Of a DNA stretch of 64,000 bases, positions 11,101-21,477 are shown piece by piece; the first letter of the stretch is position 1, and every line of letters begins with the position of its first letter. The notes under the pieces are model-generated. The model was not told the DNA's origin and searched no databases. It saw only the letters and a list, made by a program, of their open reading frames with translations. The stretch is from assembly GCA_021018995.1 (NCBI GenBank), contig CM037597.1, positions 9,189,299 to 9,253,298 of the forward strand. The letters are read 5' to 3'. Position numbers and translations under genes: made by a program. This stretch comes from Chloranthus sessilifolius (Eukaryota; Streptophyta; Magnoliopsida; Chloranthales; Chloranthaceae).

Positions 11101-12210
11101 GGAAGCTGTAGCCAAAGCAGCTTGAAGAGTGAGATAATCTTTGATAAGAAACATAGTGTGAAATGGACAGCCAAATTTGAATGAAGGGGATGATACGTCA
11201 TCTTACAATGGGTAGGTAACTTCACAGCACGACGCTCATTATGCCTTTGATTTTCAGGCTTCCAACAACAATGCAATAACCATTACCTTTAAGTTCTTCC
11301 ATTTTAGCAGAGAACCAGTAAATTTAAAACACCAGATCTTCTCACACAACAAACAATTCACTTGACTACTTCAACCACCTTATAAAAATACCTCACCCAA
11401 CACTGCTATACTGTAGAGACACGGGTAAGGTACACAGCCTTCACATCATGCACAAAAATAGGCCTGCGATACTGTGGTCCTGACCATAACTCCTTATAGA
11501 ATTCAATAGTATTTCAGGCACTATTCTGCTAGGCCAGATACAAACAGCCCGCTTGTCACTAGATGAGCCCAGGAAAAATGGCAAATCTCTCTCACAACTT
11601 AGTCAAATCACATTGGACTAAAAACAGACGCATCTAGACCTTGAACCGATACTTCTCGAACTCACATATTTCATCAATCATGTGCACTCAAATTTGGGGC
11701 CCCAAAAACAGTAAATCAAACAAGAAATAGGGGTTGCTGAGTTACTGATATAAACAGCATCAAAACCCTTCGATCTGCTACAATACCTACCTGATGGTAG
11801 ATTAGACGTTTCCAATCAAAACGGACACATCCTCCGACATATTTCTGATCATACGAAGCCCCGGGGCTTAGAAATATGTGAAACAGTTGTGGGACAAAGA
11901 TCTCTTCGAAAAAACCATGATCTGAACCTCAAATCGTCGGGACATAGGAGAGAAAAAGGATCTACTCCAGATTCTGATTCAAAGGGTGTAAAAATTTCGG
12001 ATTTGGGGGTCAAAGGTTTGTCCCTGCTAACGTTAGCATGACATCATGCTTACATCAGCAACTGTGAGGATGACTTCAGCAAGGGAATAGGGTAAGGTTG
12101 ATTGATTAGAGGTTAGGGTTATCATGCTTGATTCCCAATACCCTTTTATCATTATTATATACACTACTTGATATTACAGATACACACCCGTCTATCTATT
12201 ATAACTGCAC
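11100..12210 (-). other. Probable 5' remainder of copia J, poorly conserved
   Basis: No clear protein similarity. Near 11915 the sequence AAACCATGATCTGAACC resembles the degraded LTR edge of copia I. Beyond it, TGACATCATG and AGCAAGGGAATAGGG recall the leader of that LTR. A decayed copia LTR is the most likely content. Confidence 0.35.
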
Positions 12211-12219
12211 ACTAACATC

Positions 12220-12393
12220 ACTAACAACCTGGCCCGACCCAGGTTTTGCTCGAATCATTCAGCTGATTAGCGACTCTGGCCTAAATCTGGCCTGGCCCGA
12301 TTTGTACTCAGGTCGGGAACAGGGTTGGGTTTAGGGCTGATTTAGGCCGACCTATTTAAGGCCCGTCCTGAACCCAGCCCATTGACACTCCTA
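12220..12393. mobile_element. Fragment of GGCCCG-rich hAT-type MITE
   Basis: GGCCCGACCCAGG, CTGGCCTGGCCCGA and AGGCCCGTCC lead to the end CCCAGCCCATTGACACTCCTAG, given here as CCCATTGACACTCCTAG. Its reverse complement matches the TAGGGGTGTCAATGGG terminus. This is the same family as 6189-6543, but the left end is not recognisable. Confidence 0.5.
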
Positions 12394-13740
12394 GATCATG
12401 CTATGTAGATGTACAACAGCTGTCCTAAAATAATACTAGGAGGTCCCACGTGCTATGCACGTGTGGAGAAACACACGTGAGAGCAAGGGGTGAGAGCTGG
12501 TATAGGATAACTGACCTATGCAGAATCTAGATAATGCCCAGAAGTAATTTGGACACATGACACTATAGTTTTCATTAAAAGGACTAGTAGATGCATAAAT
12601 GTCAGTTAGATCAACTGTGCCGAAGATTTCATAAAAAATGCATGAATTTATCATGTGATTAATAGAGCGGTCAAATGCCATAAAAAGGGATGGTTATCTC
12701 GAAAAATGTTGTAGTCATTCATTTTTATTGTATTTGACTCATCTTAAATCACACGATAGTTGTTGATGAAATCTTCAGCACAGTTTATCTGTCTCCACTT
12801 GATGAAAATTATAGTACCACATGTGCATCCGTGCATTATCTAGATTATACACAAGTTGATTACCCTATATTAATCACTCTTTGGCATGGTCATGTGTTTG
12901 GACGGCATATAAAAAAGAAAGGAAATGCTTACTCTTTTTGTCAATTAAACAAAGGGAATTTAAGTCATTCATGCACGTATGGACAAAGAGGTGTAAGAGA
13001 AAGTAACAGAGAGTATGCATAAAAGGGAAATAAGGTCCTTTGCAAACAAAAAACCATTTAAATTTTTTTTATCCGATGGAATACGGCCTTCTTTTTTATA
13101 ATACTAAGGATACAATAATTTTGAAATCCATGTCTAAATATTTTAGATAAACTAATTGGGACGAATAATAACCAAATATTGATGCAAACTTTGTGCTTGC
13201 CCTCTACGTGGTGTTAAATACCATAAGGTGTATTCGAACCATTGCCCTTTATAGAAGGGGGCACACATACAAAAAACCAAAGCAGAAGAAGCAAATTTAG
13301 AAGTTGATTACCATGGAGTTCCATGTTTGTACCCAACAGGCAATCAATGGTAACGAGGATGCTCCTTCTCTCCATGGTTGTGCTTCACGCATAATCTAAG
13401 CTCCAAAGAAATCTCATCCTTGTCCCTTAATCTCCATAGGCTTTTTGAAGGCCACAAAATCTAACACACTGTTTAGTTCTGAACCTGACCATAAACCTGA
13501 CCGTCCTGGTTTGACTGTGATCTGACTGCTGGTCCGGTCTGGTTCTGATTACATTGACAAAAACCTTGCAGATATTATTAAGAAGACAGTAGCTGCTCAG
13601 TAAGGACCAATGTCACTTAATTCGCTCCTCTACCTGGCAAATGGCGAATTGGTTCGCAGCCAACCAATTCACCATTCGATTCTGTCTGATTTGGACTAAC
13701 TCGGTGAATTGGACGAAATGGAGTTCCCATGTAAAAACAC
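12394..13740. other. Intron sequence without recognised feature
   Basis: AT-rich; short open frames only, none resembling a known protein. From about 13470, CTGACC/CTGGTCTGGTT and GAATTGCGAATT-like words suggest an old MITE, but no termini could be defined. Confidence 0.5.
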
Positions 13741-13744
13741 TTTC

Positions 13745-13835
13745 AAAAAAGAGTGGAGGACATGAAGATTTGAACCCACAACCCTCCTACCAACAACCAA
13801 AGTCGATTCTCACTTAACCAACTAAGCTAACAATT
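13745..13835 (-). repeat. tRNA-like sequence (possible SINE head)
   Basis: The minus strand reads GTTAGCTTAGTTGGTTAAG (box A-like) and, about 45 bp on, GGTTCAAATC (box B, canonical GGTTCRANTC). It is flanked on the + strand by an A/T-rich tail. The spacing suits a tRNA-derived Pol III promoter. A functional tRNA is unlikely, because the cloverleaf arms and acceptor do not close well. Confidence 0.45.
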
Positions 13836-14420
13836 GTTTTTGTATAAAAAATTAAAATAATATAGTTTCTAGTCATTATTACCTTACGAAAAGAAAAATT
13901 GAAAAAAAACTCATCCTACCCTAGCAAATCAGATTCGCACGAGTGTAGCGAATTGCGAATTACGAACTTGAAAACAAATCAAGCGAATTGCGAATTAAGT
14001 AGCATAAAGGACCATGCTCACTAGATCTGTCATTGCTCTTACAAGTTGATGAATCTGCAGAGACAGCTGCTCCAAGCTTGAGGTAAATTCATGTATGAAA
14101 GAAGAGTTTTAATATTGGATTTGGAATGTAAATCTGTCAGGGCATGAACTTGAATCAGCCTCAACCAAAGTTATTCGAGAGCATAATCTTTGAAATGGGA
14201 GTCGGGGTGAGCCCTAGATCTAGAAACTGGCTTCTAAGTTTAAATCCTTTGCTGTGAGGTACGAATTGATTGAGAAAAAAGGTACTAATAGTAATTCCTT
14301 TGTAAAAGTAAGTCACTTTGTGAGCAGTTTTATCATTTAAAGCATAAAGATTGTTTAAACATGGGGCTTTGTTTATACTACGCAGTTTCTGATTTGATTT
14401 CTTGTATATAAATCATGGAC

Positions 14421-14518
14421 CTTAATAGAGAAATTGTAACATATAACAGATGTAATTCGTCGTCTTTAACTTAATAGAGAAATTGTAACATATGACAGAT
14501 GTAATTCCTCGTCTTGAA
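14421..14518. repeat. Tandem duplication, 49-bp unit
   Basis: 14421-14469 and 14470-14518 differ at a few positions; both contain TTAATAGAGAAATTGTAACA and GATGTAATTC. The repeat lies in the PHT4 intron. Confidence 0.9.
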
Positions 14519-14660
14519 CTTAATTTGAGGTTCACTATCTCACTGAAAATATTTTTCTTTATCTTAAGTGCATAGTTCCTGAAACTTTTAAGCTTATGTT
14601 GGATGGTCTGTCTAAGATTTTATGTTTACTGCTCGTTTCTGAAATTGAAAAAACTTGCAG

Positions 14661-14741
14661 GCTTCTCTTGGCTCCTCCATTTATCCAAAATTTTGGCTGG
14701 GAATCAGTGTTTTACACATTTGGCTTTCTTGGAGTAATTTG
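14661..14741 (+). CDS. PHT4: PHT4 transporter exon
   Basis: Acceptor TTGCAG before 14661 and donor GTAAGT at 14742. After completing a glycine codon it encodes LLLAPPFIQNFGWESVFYTF then GFLGVI, ending on two bases of a tryptophan codon. The FGW.SVFY signature is strongly conserved in PHT4 proteins. No stop in frame. Confidence 0.85.
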
Positions 14742-14951
14742 GTAAGTAGCAGTTTTATTGCCAATTGTTTATTACTTCTCAACTGAGCATGGAGGATTAC
14801 AAGAAACAATAATTTCTGGATTTGTAAACCGTTACACTCTGTTTGTAGTTTTGAAAACATAAATTATTGATTTGGATTCAAAAGCACTGGGCCTATTTGA
14901 AATGCTGATTCATGCAATTCTAATTCATTTTCTTTTCCAACAACCATGAAG

Positions 14952-15010
14952 GTGTTTGGGATTTCAGTTTGTTGAAGGACAGTCTCCATCTGCTGGTGAT
15001 TACATGTTTG
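14952..15010 (+). CDS. PHT4: PHT4 transporter exon
   Basis: Acceptor ATGAAG before 14952 and donor GTGAGA at 15011. It completes tryptophan and encodes CLGFQFVEGQSPSAGDYMF, the end of a helix and the start of the central loop. It leaves one base (G) that pairs with the GA of the exon at 40766. The exon is only 59 bp and too short to be seen as a separate reading frame. Confidence 0.75.
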
Positions 15011-15550
15011 GTGAGAACTTATTTTTCTGAAGTGTTATTTTATAATGTTCAGTTCATTGAGAAATAATATTTTTTATGCAATGTTATAATCATTAATATA
15101 ATATTGGGTATACTTCTGAAAGAGTACATCCTGTCATCTTCATACTCATAGTACAAGGAGGGTTTTGTCGTTCTAAGGGTTGAGCATTATTGTCATCGTT
15201 TTTTTAGATTTTGCAGTATTCAAGTAATCGTTTACGGCACGTTGCTGACCTGCCATCCAGTTAGCTCCATTAATGACAGGGTCTGTCCTTTGTTCAGAAC
15301 TTTTTGAAAAATTAAACAGGGAAGTACTAATAATACCCGTTTGGATGAACCTCAAATTAATTTGCCGACAAGGCATTAGCTTTGTCATAGCAGTTAGATT
15401 TATGTCATCTATCTAATTACATCAAGCCTTTAATGCTTTCAAGTAGAGTGAGATCCTTGAGTGCAACCCGACACCAATCATGTCAGCCATCTCCTCCATC
15501 ATGGAGCTAAGTGCATCAAAGGATGTGGCAGGAGTATCGGATGATGACTT

Positions 15551-15557
15551 ATTATTA

Positions 15558-15592
<35 letters not shown>

Positions 15593-15657
15593 ATAGTGGT
15601 GGTGGTTGTGGTTGTGTGAGCAGCAACAGGAGCAGTAATAATAGTAGTAGTAGTAGG
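15551..15657. repeat. (TAG)n trinucleotide microsatellite, imperfect
   Basis: About a dozen pure TAG repeats, then a degenerate GGT/GCA/TAG stretch. Its translations (poly-Ser, poly-Tyr) are artefacts. It provides the GTAGTAGG target site of the MITE that follows. Confidence 0.95.
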
Positions 15658-15772
15658 CATGGGTCAAAATATCGTCCGATACCAGTACGTATCGTCCAAC
15701 ACGTACCGGTATCGGATGACAGCGGTACAATACATTACACCAAATATCGTCTGGCGTATGTATGGTCCAATG

Positions 15773-15957
15773 CAAGGATCAAAATTTCGGGTTTCATTTC
15801 GGTTTCGAAGGGGACCGAAACCGAAATTTCGGCCGAAAATTTCAACCCCATACAAAATCTGACCGAAATTTCAGTCCCAAATTATCATTTCAGTGGGGAC
15901 CGAAACCGATAATTTCGGCCGAAATTTCGGTCATTTCAGCTGAATTTTTTATCCTTG
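15773..15957. mobile_element. MITE F1 (GAAATTTCGG family) nested in E
   Basis: 185 bp. Ends are CAAGGATCAAAATTTCGG and, reverse-complemented, CAAGGATAAAAAATTCAG. A perfect 8-bp target duplication GTCCAATG lies at 15765-15772 and 15958-15965. The interior repeats CCGAAATTTCGG palindromes. Confidence 0.85.
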
Positions 15958-16276
15958 GTCCAATGTATTGTCCGATACAAACTTCATATAGTAACTGGCA
16001 TGGGTCAAAATATTGTCCAATACCAGTTTGTATCGTCCAACACATACCGGTATCAGATGACAGCGGTACAATACATTACTCCAAATATCGCCTGGTGTAT
16101 GTACCGTTCGATACAAACTTCGTATCACATGTATTGGACGATACATTGGTTTTTTCAATGTACCGGATGAGACATTCAATGTATCGTCCTGTTTTTAAAA
16201 AAAATTTAAAATGGTCGCTTAAGTATCGGCGATACATCCAAAATAAAATGAAATTGTACTGGCCGATGCATTGTTC

Positions 16277-16425
16277 CGAGGATCAAAATTTCGTTCGAAA
16301 ACTGAAAATTTGGCCGAAATTTTGAGTCACATACAAATTTGGACCGAAATTTTGGTTCAAATTATTGTTTCGATGCAGACCGAAATCGATAATTTCGGTC
16401 ATTTCGGCCGAACTTTTGATCCTTG
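16277..16425. mobile_element. MITE F2 (GAAATTTCGG family) nested in E
   Basis: 149 bp. Ends are CGAGGATCAAAATTTCG and, reverse-complemented, CAAGGATCAAAAGTTCGG. Flanks CATTGTTC (16269-16276) and CATTGATC (16426-16433) match 7 of 8. Same family as F1. Confidence 0.8.
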
Positions 16426-16708
16426 CATTGATCAATGTATTAGATATCCGATACTTTGACCCTTGGTAGTAGGAGTACCTCAACCTGCTGGGAATGGAGA
16501 GAGTCAGAAGCAAAGGCAACACACTCATGAGGTACCACTGGAGGAGACATAGCCGATTAGCATTGCTCATCAGGAAATAGAATACCTGATGCGGGACGCC
16601 AAGATCAAGAGCCGTAGATTCGAGCCGCAACAGATTTTCCAACCAAGAAGAAGCGGAACGAAAATCAGAATTGGGCGTAAAGGAGGGGAAATCGAAAATC
16701 AAAGTTTT

Positions 16709-16808
16709 CGTTCGATCGATTCCTTGTTTCGATCGAACGAAATTTTGTTCGATCGAACCCTTATTTCGTTCGAGCGAACCATTATTTCGATCGAATGAAA
16801 TTGCGCGA
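16709..16808. repeat. TTCGATCGAA palindromic tract, 5' LTR of A
   Basis: GTTCGATCGATT, TTTCGATCGAACGAAA, GTTCGATCGAACCC, GTTCGAGCGAACC and TTTCGATCGAATG occur in succession and end in TTGCGCGAG. The tract stops about 95 bp before the TATA box. The matching tract in the other LTR is longer. Confidence 0.9.
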
Positions 16809-16900
16809 GAATGAATTTTTTTTTAGAATCCAAACTCATGTTTTAGGGTCAAATTTGTCTTTTATTATGTTTATTTTCGTTTTAGGGTTTTATTTTAAGA

Positions 16901-16912
16901 CCTATATAAGGT
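16901..16912 (+). promoter_or_regulatory. TATA box of 5' LTR, element A
   Basis: CCTATATAAGG, repeated at 19722-19732 in the 3' LTR. Position and context are typical of an LTR Pol II promoter. Confidence 0.7.
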
Positions 16913-17545
16913 CTCCCCATAAACAATGTAATTAGTTTTTGATTAATGAAAAGAGAGTTGCTTTTGTGCAAACCCAAGAGAGCTTGTGAAAAATTTTCAA
17001 TCGAGGGAGTGAATCCTTGAAACCTTTGAGGAGTGAGCGATCGTTTCTCGTGCGACTTGGTGTGAAGCCGACATAGAGTCGTGGTGTGAAGCTTCGGAAA
17101 ACCGTTGGTGTGAAGCCTTGGAATCTATCCTTTAGTTTGTCTTTTCTCTAGTTATTGTCAGGTATTATCTTTCTTTATTTCCGTTGATAAAAGAACAAAA
17201 ATCCCCAAAAAAAATCTTATTCCATGATATCTTTAATTTCCCCTTTTGAACTATTTATTCAAGTTTTATTTCATTCAAAATCCCCGAGGAATTAAAAGAC
17301 GATATTGCAATTATCGCTTGATGCCCTAAACTAGAGTGAAACTCGAGTTCCTTCATCGGAGTCGTTTTTCTAGATCGGGAAATCTTCACGCATGCAAACG
17401 CTAGAATGGATTAATCTAATTGTTTTATTAATTTCATTGAATTATTTTATGTGTTGACTGATTTCGACTACTTTCGTTGTTTAATTCGTTCTAAAGTTAA
17501 TCCAAAATTTGCATATTAGGGTTTTAGCGTTTTTGTCCTGCGTCA

Positions 17546-17562
17546 GTTTTGGTATCAGAGAA
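17546..17562 (+). other. Primer-binding site of element A
   Basis: GTTTTGGTATCAGAGAA directly after the 5' LTR; TGGTATCAGAG is the usual initiator tRNA-Met complement. Confidence 0.8.
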
Positions 17563-17639
17563 CAGTCTTTAGTTTAGGGTTGTCTGTGCCATATAGATTT
17601 TAGGGTTCACTTGATTTTAATATACTTTGTCTTACCCCA

Positions 17640-18645
17640 TCTAGTCTTGCATAACCCCATTTTGGATACCAATAGCTTAGAAGCCCTTATCAGAGATCTT
17701 GCATTTAAAGTGACCGCTAGTCAAACCCGGATGGATGAGCACATCGCTGATCAACAAGCCTGACATGAGGCTTTAGATACTTGTTTCGAAGAGATCAATG
17801 AGCTCATTGCTGATAATCACAAAAGAGTCAACAACCGTGACCGTAGGAGAGAAGTTCCTCCCTGACGTGAGGTCCAAACCAATCTGGACGATAAGGTCAT
17901 GAAATCTGTGAAAATGGACGTCCCTACTTTTGACGGGAAAAGACAACCCAAGATCTTTCTCGAATGGTCGCTAGTATGGAAAACTACTTTGAGTGGTATG
18001 CCATGTCCGAAGAGCGCAAGGTTAGATTTACCAAAGTCAAGCTTATTGGTCAAGCTAGACTTTATTGGTTGGGAGTGGAGCGTCTTAGGCAAATCTAGGG
18101 TCTTCGTGCTATTTCCATGTGTACTGAAATGAAAGTCCAACTGCACGAAAAATACGTCTTGTATCATATGATGAACATATTCTTGATCAGTGGCAGTCAT
18201 TGCATCAAGGAGATTCTCCAGTCACAGAGTACATCGATCGGTTTGAAGACCTGATGACCCAGGCCGATGTCGATGAACCAGCAAAAGTTACCCTCTCCCG
18301 ATTCCGAATAGGTCTTTGACCAGAGTTACAGAGGGAACTCATTTCTTATCCTGTTGCGGATCTCGATGAATGTTTTGCTAGAGTTGAAGAATTAGAACGG
18401 TATCTCGACACTCCCAGTAATGGCCGATCTAATTCTTCCAAAATTGAGCATCACTCTAATCCTACGGATAAGGTATATACCGCCCCTAGTCAATCCTCAA
18501 AACCCGTGAATCCATATATTGACAAAGGAAAAGGATCATTGATCGAGAGTTCTAGGCGTGCCCCGCAACAATGTTATAAGTGTCAAGGTTTTGGTCACTT
18601 TGCACCCCAATGTCCTAGTAAGAGTCAAGCTTTGATTATTTAGGA
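17640..18645 (+). pseudogene. gag of element A with CCHC zinc knuckle
   Basis: The interior reads, across two or three frames, DVPTFDGKRQPKIFLEW, KVRFTKVKLIGQARLYWL, the LHQGDSPVTEYIDRFEDLM segment, ERSELQ-like residues, then ADLDECFARVEELERYLD and CYKCQGFGHFAPQCP (18573-18617). That is retrotransposon gag followed by a CX2CX4HX4C knuckle. Stop codons near 17761 and 18319 and frameshifts near 17960 and 18130 break it. It would form the particle shell and bind RNA. The same gag family (PTFDG..P..FLDW) occurs in element B. Confidence 0.8.
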
Positions 18646-18682
18646 GCATGCCAAGAAAGAAGGTAATGAGTTACACGAAGAA

Positions 18683-19258
18683 GTGTATGAACCGTGTGAA
18701 ACACCAAGTGATGATGAAGCTGAAGTTCCAGTCAGAGCCGTAGGTTGCATTAGGGCAGTTCCTATTACTGAGGACGGTGTTGATAGTGTGTCCATCCCAA
18801 GTGAGTCTAGAGAGTTGGTAGGAGTATATCATCATTCTGATTTGCATGGGATTAGCAGTCTGAATTTATTGAGCATCGAAAATACGCATGATCGTACTAA
18901 CACATTGGATATGTTTAATGCATTTGATACTAACATTTTTGTGTTAATTCCTGATAGTTCTGAACATGTGGAATCTTTCCCATTCTCAGAAAAGGGTAAT
19001 GATGGAAATATAGATCTTCCTTTAGACAAGGGCAACCATCCGATAGTTGCCATAACGGCTCTTATGCTTATTCTTGATCCCACTACCCTGCCCTTTGATC
19101 CATTCCTTCTTGAGCATCCAATCGAACCACACCCATTTTCCCAATTTCTATCTTGTACCTTACATGTGCAACATGAGAAAAGGTCGAATGAGGAGGTTAT
19201 AGAATTCCCAAGCTTCAATGCCAATACAGGTAAACATCATGAGTATCTCACAGTGTGA
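18683..19258 (+). pseudogene. Trailing ORF of element A, unknown function
   Basis: An open frame of 191 codons after the knuckle starts EPCETPSDDEAE, an acidic stretch like the gag-protease linker of elements B and C (TPSDEEGD). It then departs into sequence with no visible DSG protease motif. It may be the remains of the polyprotein linker plus filler captured when pol was lost. No transmembrane segment or known domain is recognised. Confidence 0.55.
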
Positions 19259-19346
19259 AAAGGTAAGCCACGAATGAAGCTTCCGAAGTGTGCCATCCAT
19301 GGATTCCCTAACTCATCGAAGATGAGTTTTTTCCACCCAGGGAGAA

Positions 19347-20357
19347 TGATGCGGGACGCCAAGATCAAGAGCCGTAGATTCTAGTTGCAACAGATTTTTC
19401 AGCCAAGAAGAAGCGTAACGGAAATCAGAACCGGGCATAAAGGAGGAGAAACCAAGCGTTAAGGAGGGGAAATCGAAAATCAAAGTTTTCGTTCGATCGA
19501 TTCCTTATTTCGATCAAACGAAATTTCGTTCGATCGAACCCTTATTTCGTTCGAACGAAATTTCGTTCGATCGAACCCTTATTTCATTCAATCGAAATTT
19601 TCGTTCGATCGAACGAAATTGCGCGAGAATGAATTTTTTCTTAGAATTCAAACTTATGTTTTAAGGTCAAATTTGTCTTTTATTATGTTTATTTGCGTTT
19701 TAGGGTTTTATTTTAAGACCTCCTATATAAGGTCTCTCCATAAACAATGTAATTAATTTTTTATTAATGAAAAGAGAGTTGCTTTTGTGCAAACCCTAGA
19801 GAGCTTGTGAAAAGTTTTCAATCGAGAGAGTAAATCCTTCAATCCTTGAGGAGTGAGCGATCGTTTCTCGTGTGACTTGGTGTGAAGCCGACGTATAGCC
19901 GTGGTGTGAAGCTTCGGAAAACTGTTGGTGTGAAGCCTTGGAATCTATCCTTTAGTTTGTCTTTTCTCTAGTTATTGTCAGGTATTATCTTTCTTTATTT
20001 CCATTGATAAAAGAACAAAAATTCCAAACTTATTCCATGATATCTTTAATTTCCCCTTTTGAACTATTTATTCAAGTTTTATTTCATTCAAAATCCCCGA
20101 GGAATCAAAAGACGATATTGCAATTATCGCTTGATGCCCTAAACTAGAGCGAAACTTGAGTTCCTTCATCGGAGTCGTTTTCTAGATCGGGAAATCTTCA
20201 CGCATGTGAACGCTAGAATGGATTAATCTAATTGTTTTATTAAATTCATTGAATTATTTTATGTGTTGACTGATTTCGACTATTTTCATTGTTTAATTCA
20301 TTCTAAAGTTAATCCAAAATTTGCATATTAGGGTTTTAGCGTTTTTGTCCTGCGTCA
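19347..20357 (+). repeat. 3' LTR of element A
   Basis: 1011 bp, closely similar to the 5' LTR. Most of the extra length comes from a longer TTCGATCGAA tract (19488-19628) and a short insertion before it. It ends GTCCTGCGTCA followed by target duplication ATACC. Confidence 0.92.
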
Positions 20358-20740
20358 ATACCGTAAAAAATATAGTGGGAGGGGAGAGGATGGATCACAA
20401 GTATCTGCCTCCTGCTCAGCTCATACTCCACACGTGGGCCACCAAAAAACTTTTAAAATCTTTTATCTTTCCTCTCTTTACCAAGCTTTGCAGTTGCCTC
20501 TTCTCCAAACTCAGACAATGGCTCATAATGAATGACCTACTACCACACTCTAAAGAGCTAAAGTCATTCTTCTCGCTTGCACTCATTGACCACCTGAGGA
20601 AACTGATAGATGTACGTATCATGTTCAATAGAGGCAAAAGTTGCCGACAACTTGTCCCATAACTTTATCGTAGAATTATGGAACAAAAAATTCTATAGAT
20701 AAGAGGGATCCATAAGGCTAGACAACTAATATAGAATAGT
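20358..20740. other. Intron sequence without recognised feature
   Basis: A 113-codon + strand frame crosses it, but neither it nor its complement resembles a known protein. Confidence 0.5.
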
Positions 20741-20747
20741 AGGATTA

Positions 20748-21017
20748 TTAGCATCCCACTTCTCCGCATCCGAAGTTTCTGACCTTAGGTCCAGGAGTAG
20801 TACCAGCGAAATGTCCCATTTTCCTCCTACCTTGGACGTAAAGTTTGGCATGTTCCCATTGCAAATATTTGGATGGGATGAGCTTAATGGTTGTGAAGTT
20901 AGAAGGAAAGTCGTTGGCGTTCATTGACACATAACTGTCAACCATCTTTTGGCACGAGAGAAATATTCCATAAGCACAACAGTCCAACAAAAGATAGTAA
21001 ATCTGGAATAGGGTCAT
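20748..21017 (-). pseudogene. copia gag N-terminal fragment
   Basis: An 89-codon minus frame contains TIKLIPSKYLQWEHAKLYVQ then GRRKMGHFAGTTPGPK. This fits the N-terminal copia gag pattern (KL.G.NY..W...... GRRK.GH..GT.P.P). No protease or pol lies beside it. Confidence 0.5.
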
Positions 21018-21183
21018 TGCTTAAATGCTTTAAACATCCAGAAATTCAATCCACAAAAATCCATCGAAATGTAGCTAATCCCATTACCAAAAAACAGTGA
21101 ATATTGATTGAAAAATCAGACATAACTAGAAATGGAATAAACCATGAATTGTGTCACGCGGTAAGCAATAAACACCTGGTTTT

Positions 21184-21462
21184 TGTTGGAGATAGTAATG
21201 GTCCATATATGTTTAGTTATATATAGGTAAGTGAGTCTAGTTATGTTTAGTCCCACATTACTTGAAAATGGGTTTTGTATTAAGTGGCCTTCTATATATT
21301 GTGTCATCTCATGTAACTCATTATTACAATTAGTCACAATGTAGTCCATTTAGTGTTTGTGTTCTCTTCTCATCCATCTCTCTTCCGCTCTCATAAATCC
21401 TAACTAGCGTATTCTTTTCTAAGTTATTTCTTTCTTATGTTAGTTGATTAGAATTTTTAACA
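21184..21462 (+). repeat. LTR of small copia-type element K
   Basis: A 279-bp segment with ends TGTTGGAGATAG and GAATTTTTAACA, followed immediately by primer site TGGTACCAGAGTGGG (21463-21477). No second LTR was found. The interior (21478-22108) has no gag or pol similarity and stops at a truncated LTR of element G. Confidence 0.6.
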
Positions 21463-21477
21463 TGGTACCAGAGTGGG

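Larger units (their letters stand above)
7545..14660 (+). other. PHT4 intron, 7.1 kb, with repeat fragments
   Basis: Bounded by GT and AG with matching codon phase on each side. It contains a LINE piece, a hairpin-repeat cluster, a copia remnant, a GGCCCG MITE fragment and a tRNA-like fragment. Other sequence in it is AT-rich and carries no recognisable exon. Confidence 0.75.
15658..16465. mobile_element. MITE E (TATCG family), internally duplicated, with two nested MITEs
   Basis: Ends are CATGGGTCAAAATATCG and, reverse-complemented, CAAGGGTCAAAGTATCGG. Flanks are GTAGTAGG at 15650-15657 and 16466-16473, a perfect 8-bp duplication, though it lies in a TAG microsatellite. The interior is built of GTATCGTCCGATAC-type words, and a second copy of the left end starts at 15999, showing a tandem duplication. 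F1 and F2 are inserted inside. It is non-coding; 8-bp duplications suggest hAT mobilisation. Confidence 0.75.
16587..17545 (+). repeat. 5' LTR of element A
   Basis: 959 bp. U3 holds the TTCGATCGAA tract (16709-16808), TATA at 16903-16909, then a transcribed leader that ends at GTCCTGCGTCA immediately before the primer site. Confidence 0.92.
16587..20357 (+). mobile_element. Element A: gag-only LTR retrotransposon (TR-GAG type)
   Basis: Two LTRs (16587-17545 and 19347-20357) begin TGATGCGGGACGCC and end GTCCTGCGTCA. Target duplication ATACC stands at 16582-16586 and 20358-20362. A TGGTATCAGAG primer site follows the first LTR, and a purine stretch CCCAGGGAGAA precedes the second. The 1.8-kb interior encodes only a gag and a trailing frame; protease, RT and integrase are absent. 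It must therefore have moved with enzymes from a related chromovirus. Its ends resemble those of elements B and C. Confidence 0.92.

Noticed and set aside
13745..13835. Functional tRNA gene
   Set aside because: Box A and box B are present, but acceptor and anticodon arms do not form convincingly.
15422..15912. Poly-Ser and poly-Tyr frames
   Set aside because: Translation of the TAG microsatellite and palindromic MITE sequence, not a protein gene.
20321..20662. 113-codon + strand frame after element A
   Set aside because: Begins inside the 3' LTR, has no known similarity, and lies in intron; not supported as a gene.
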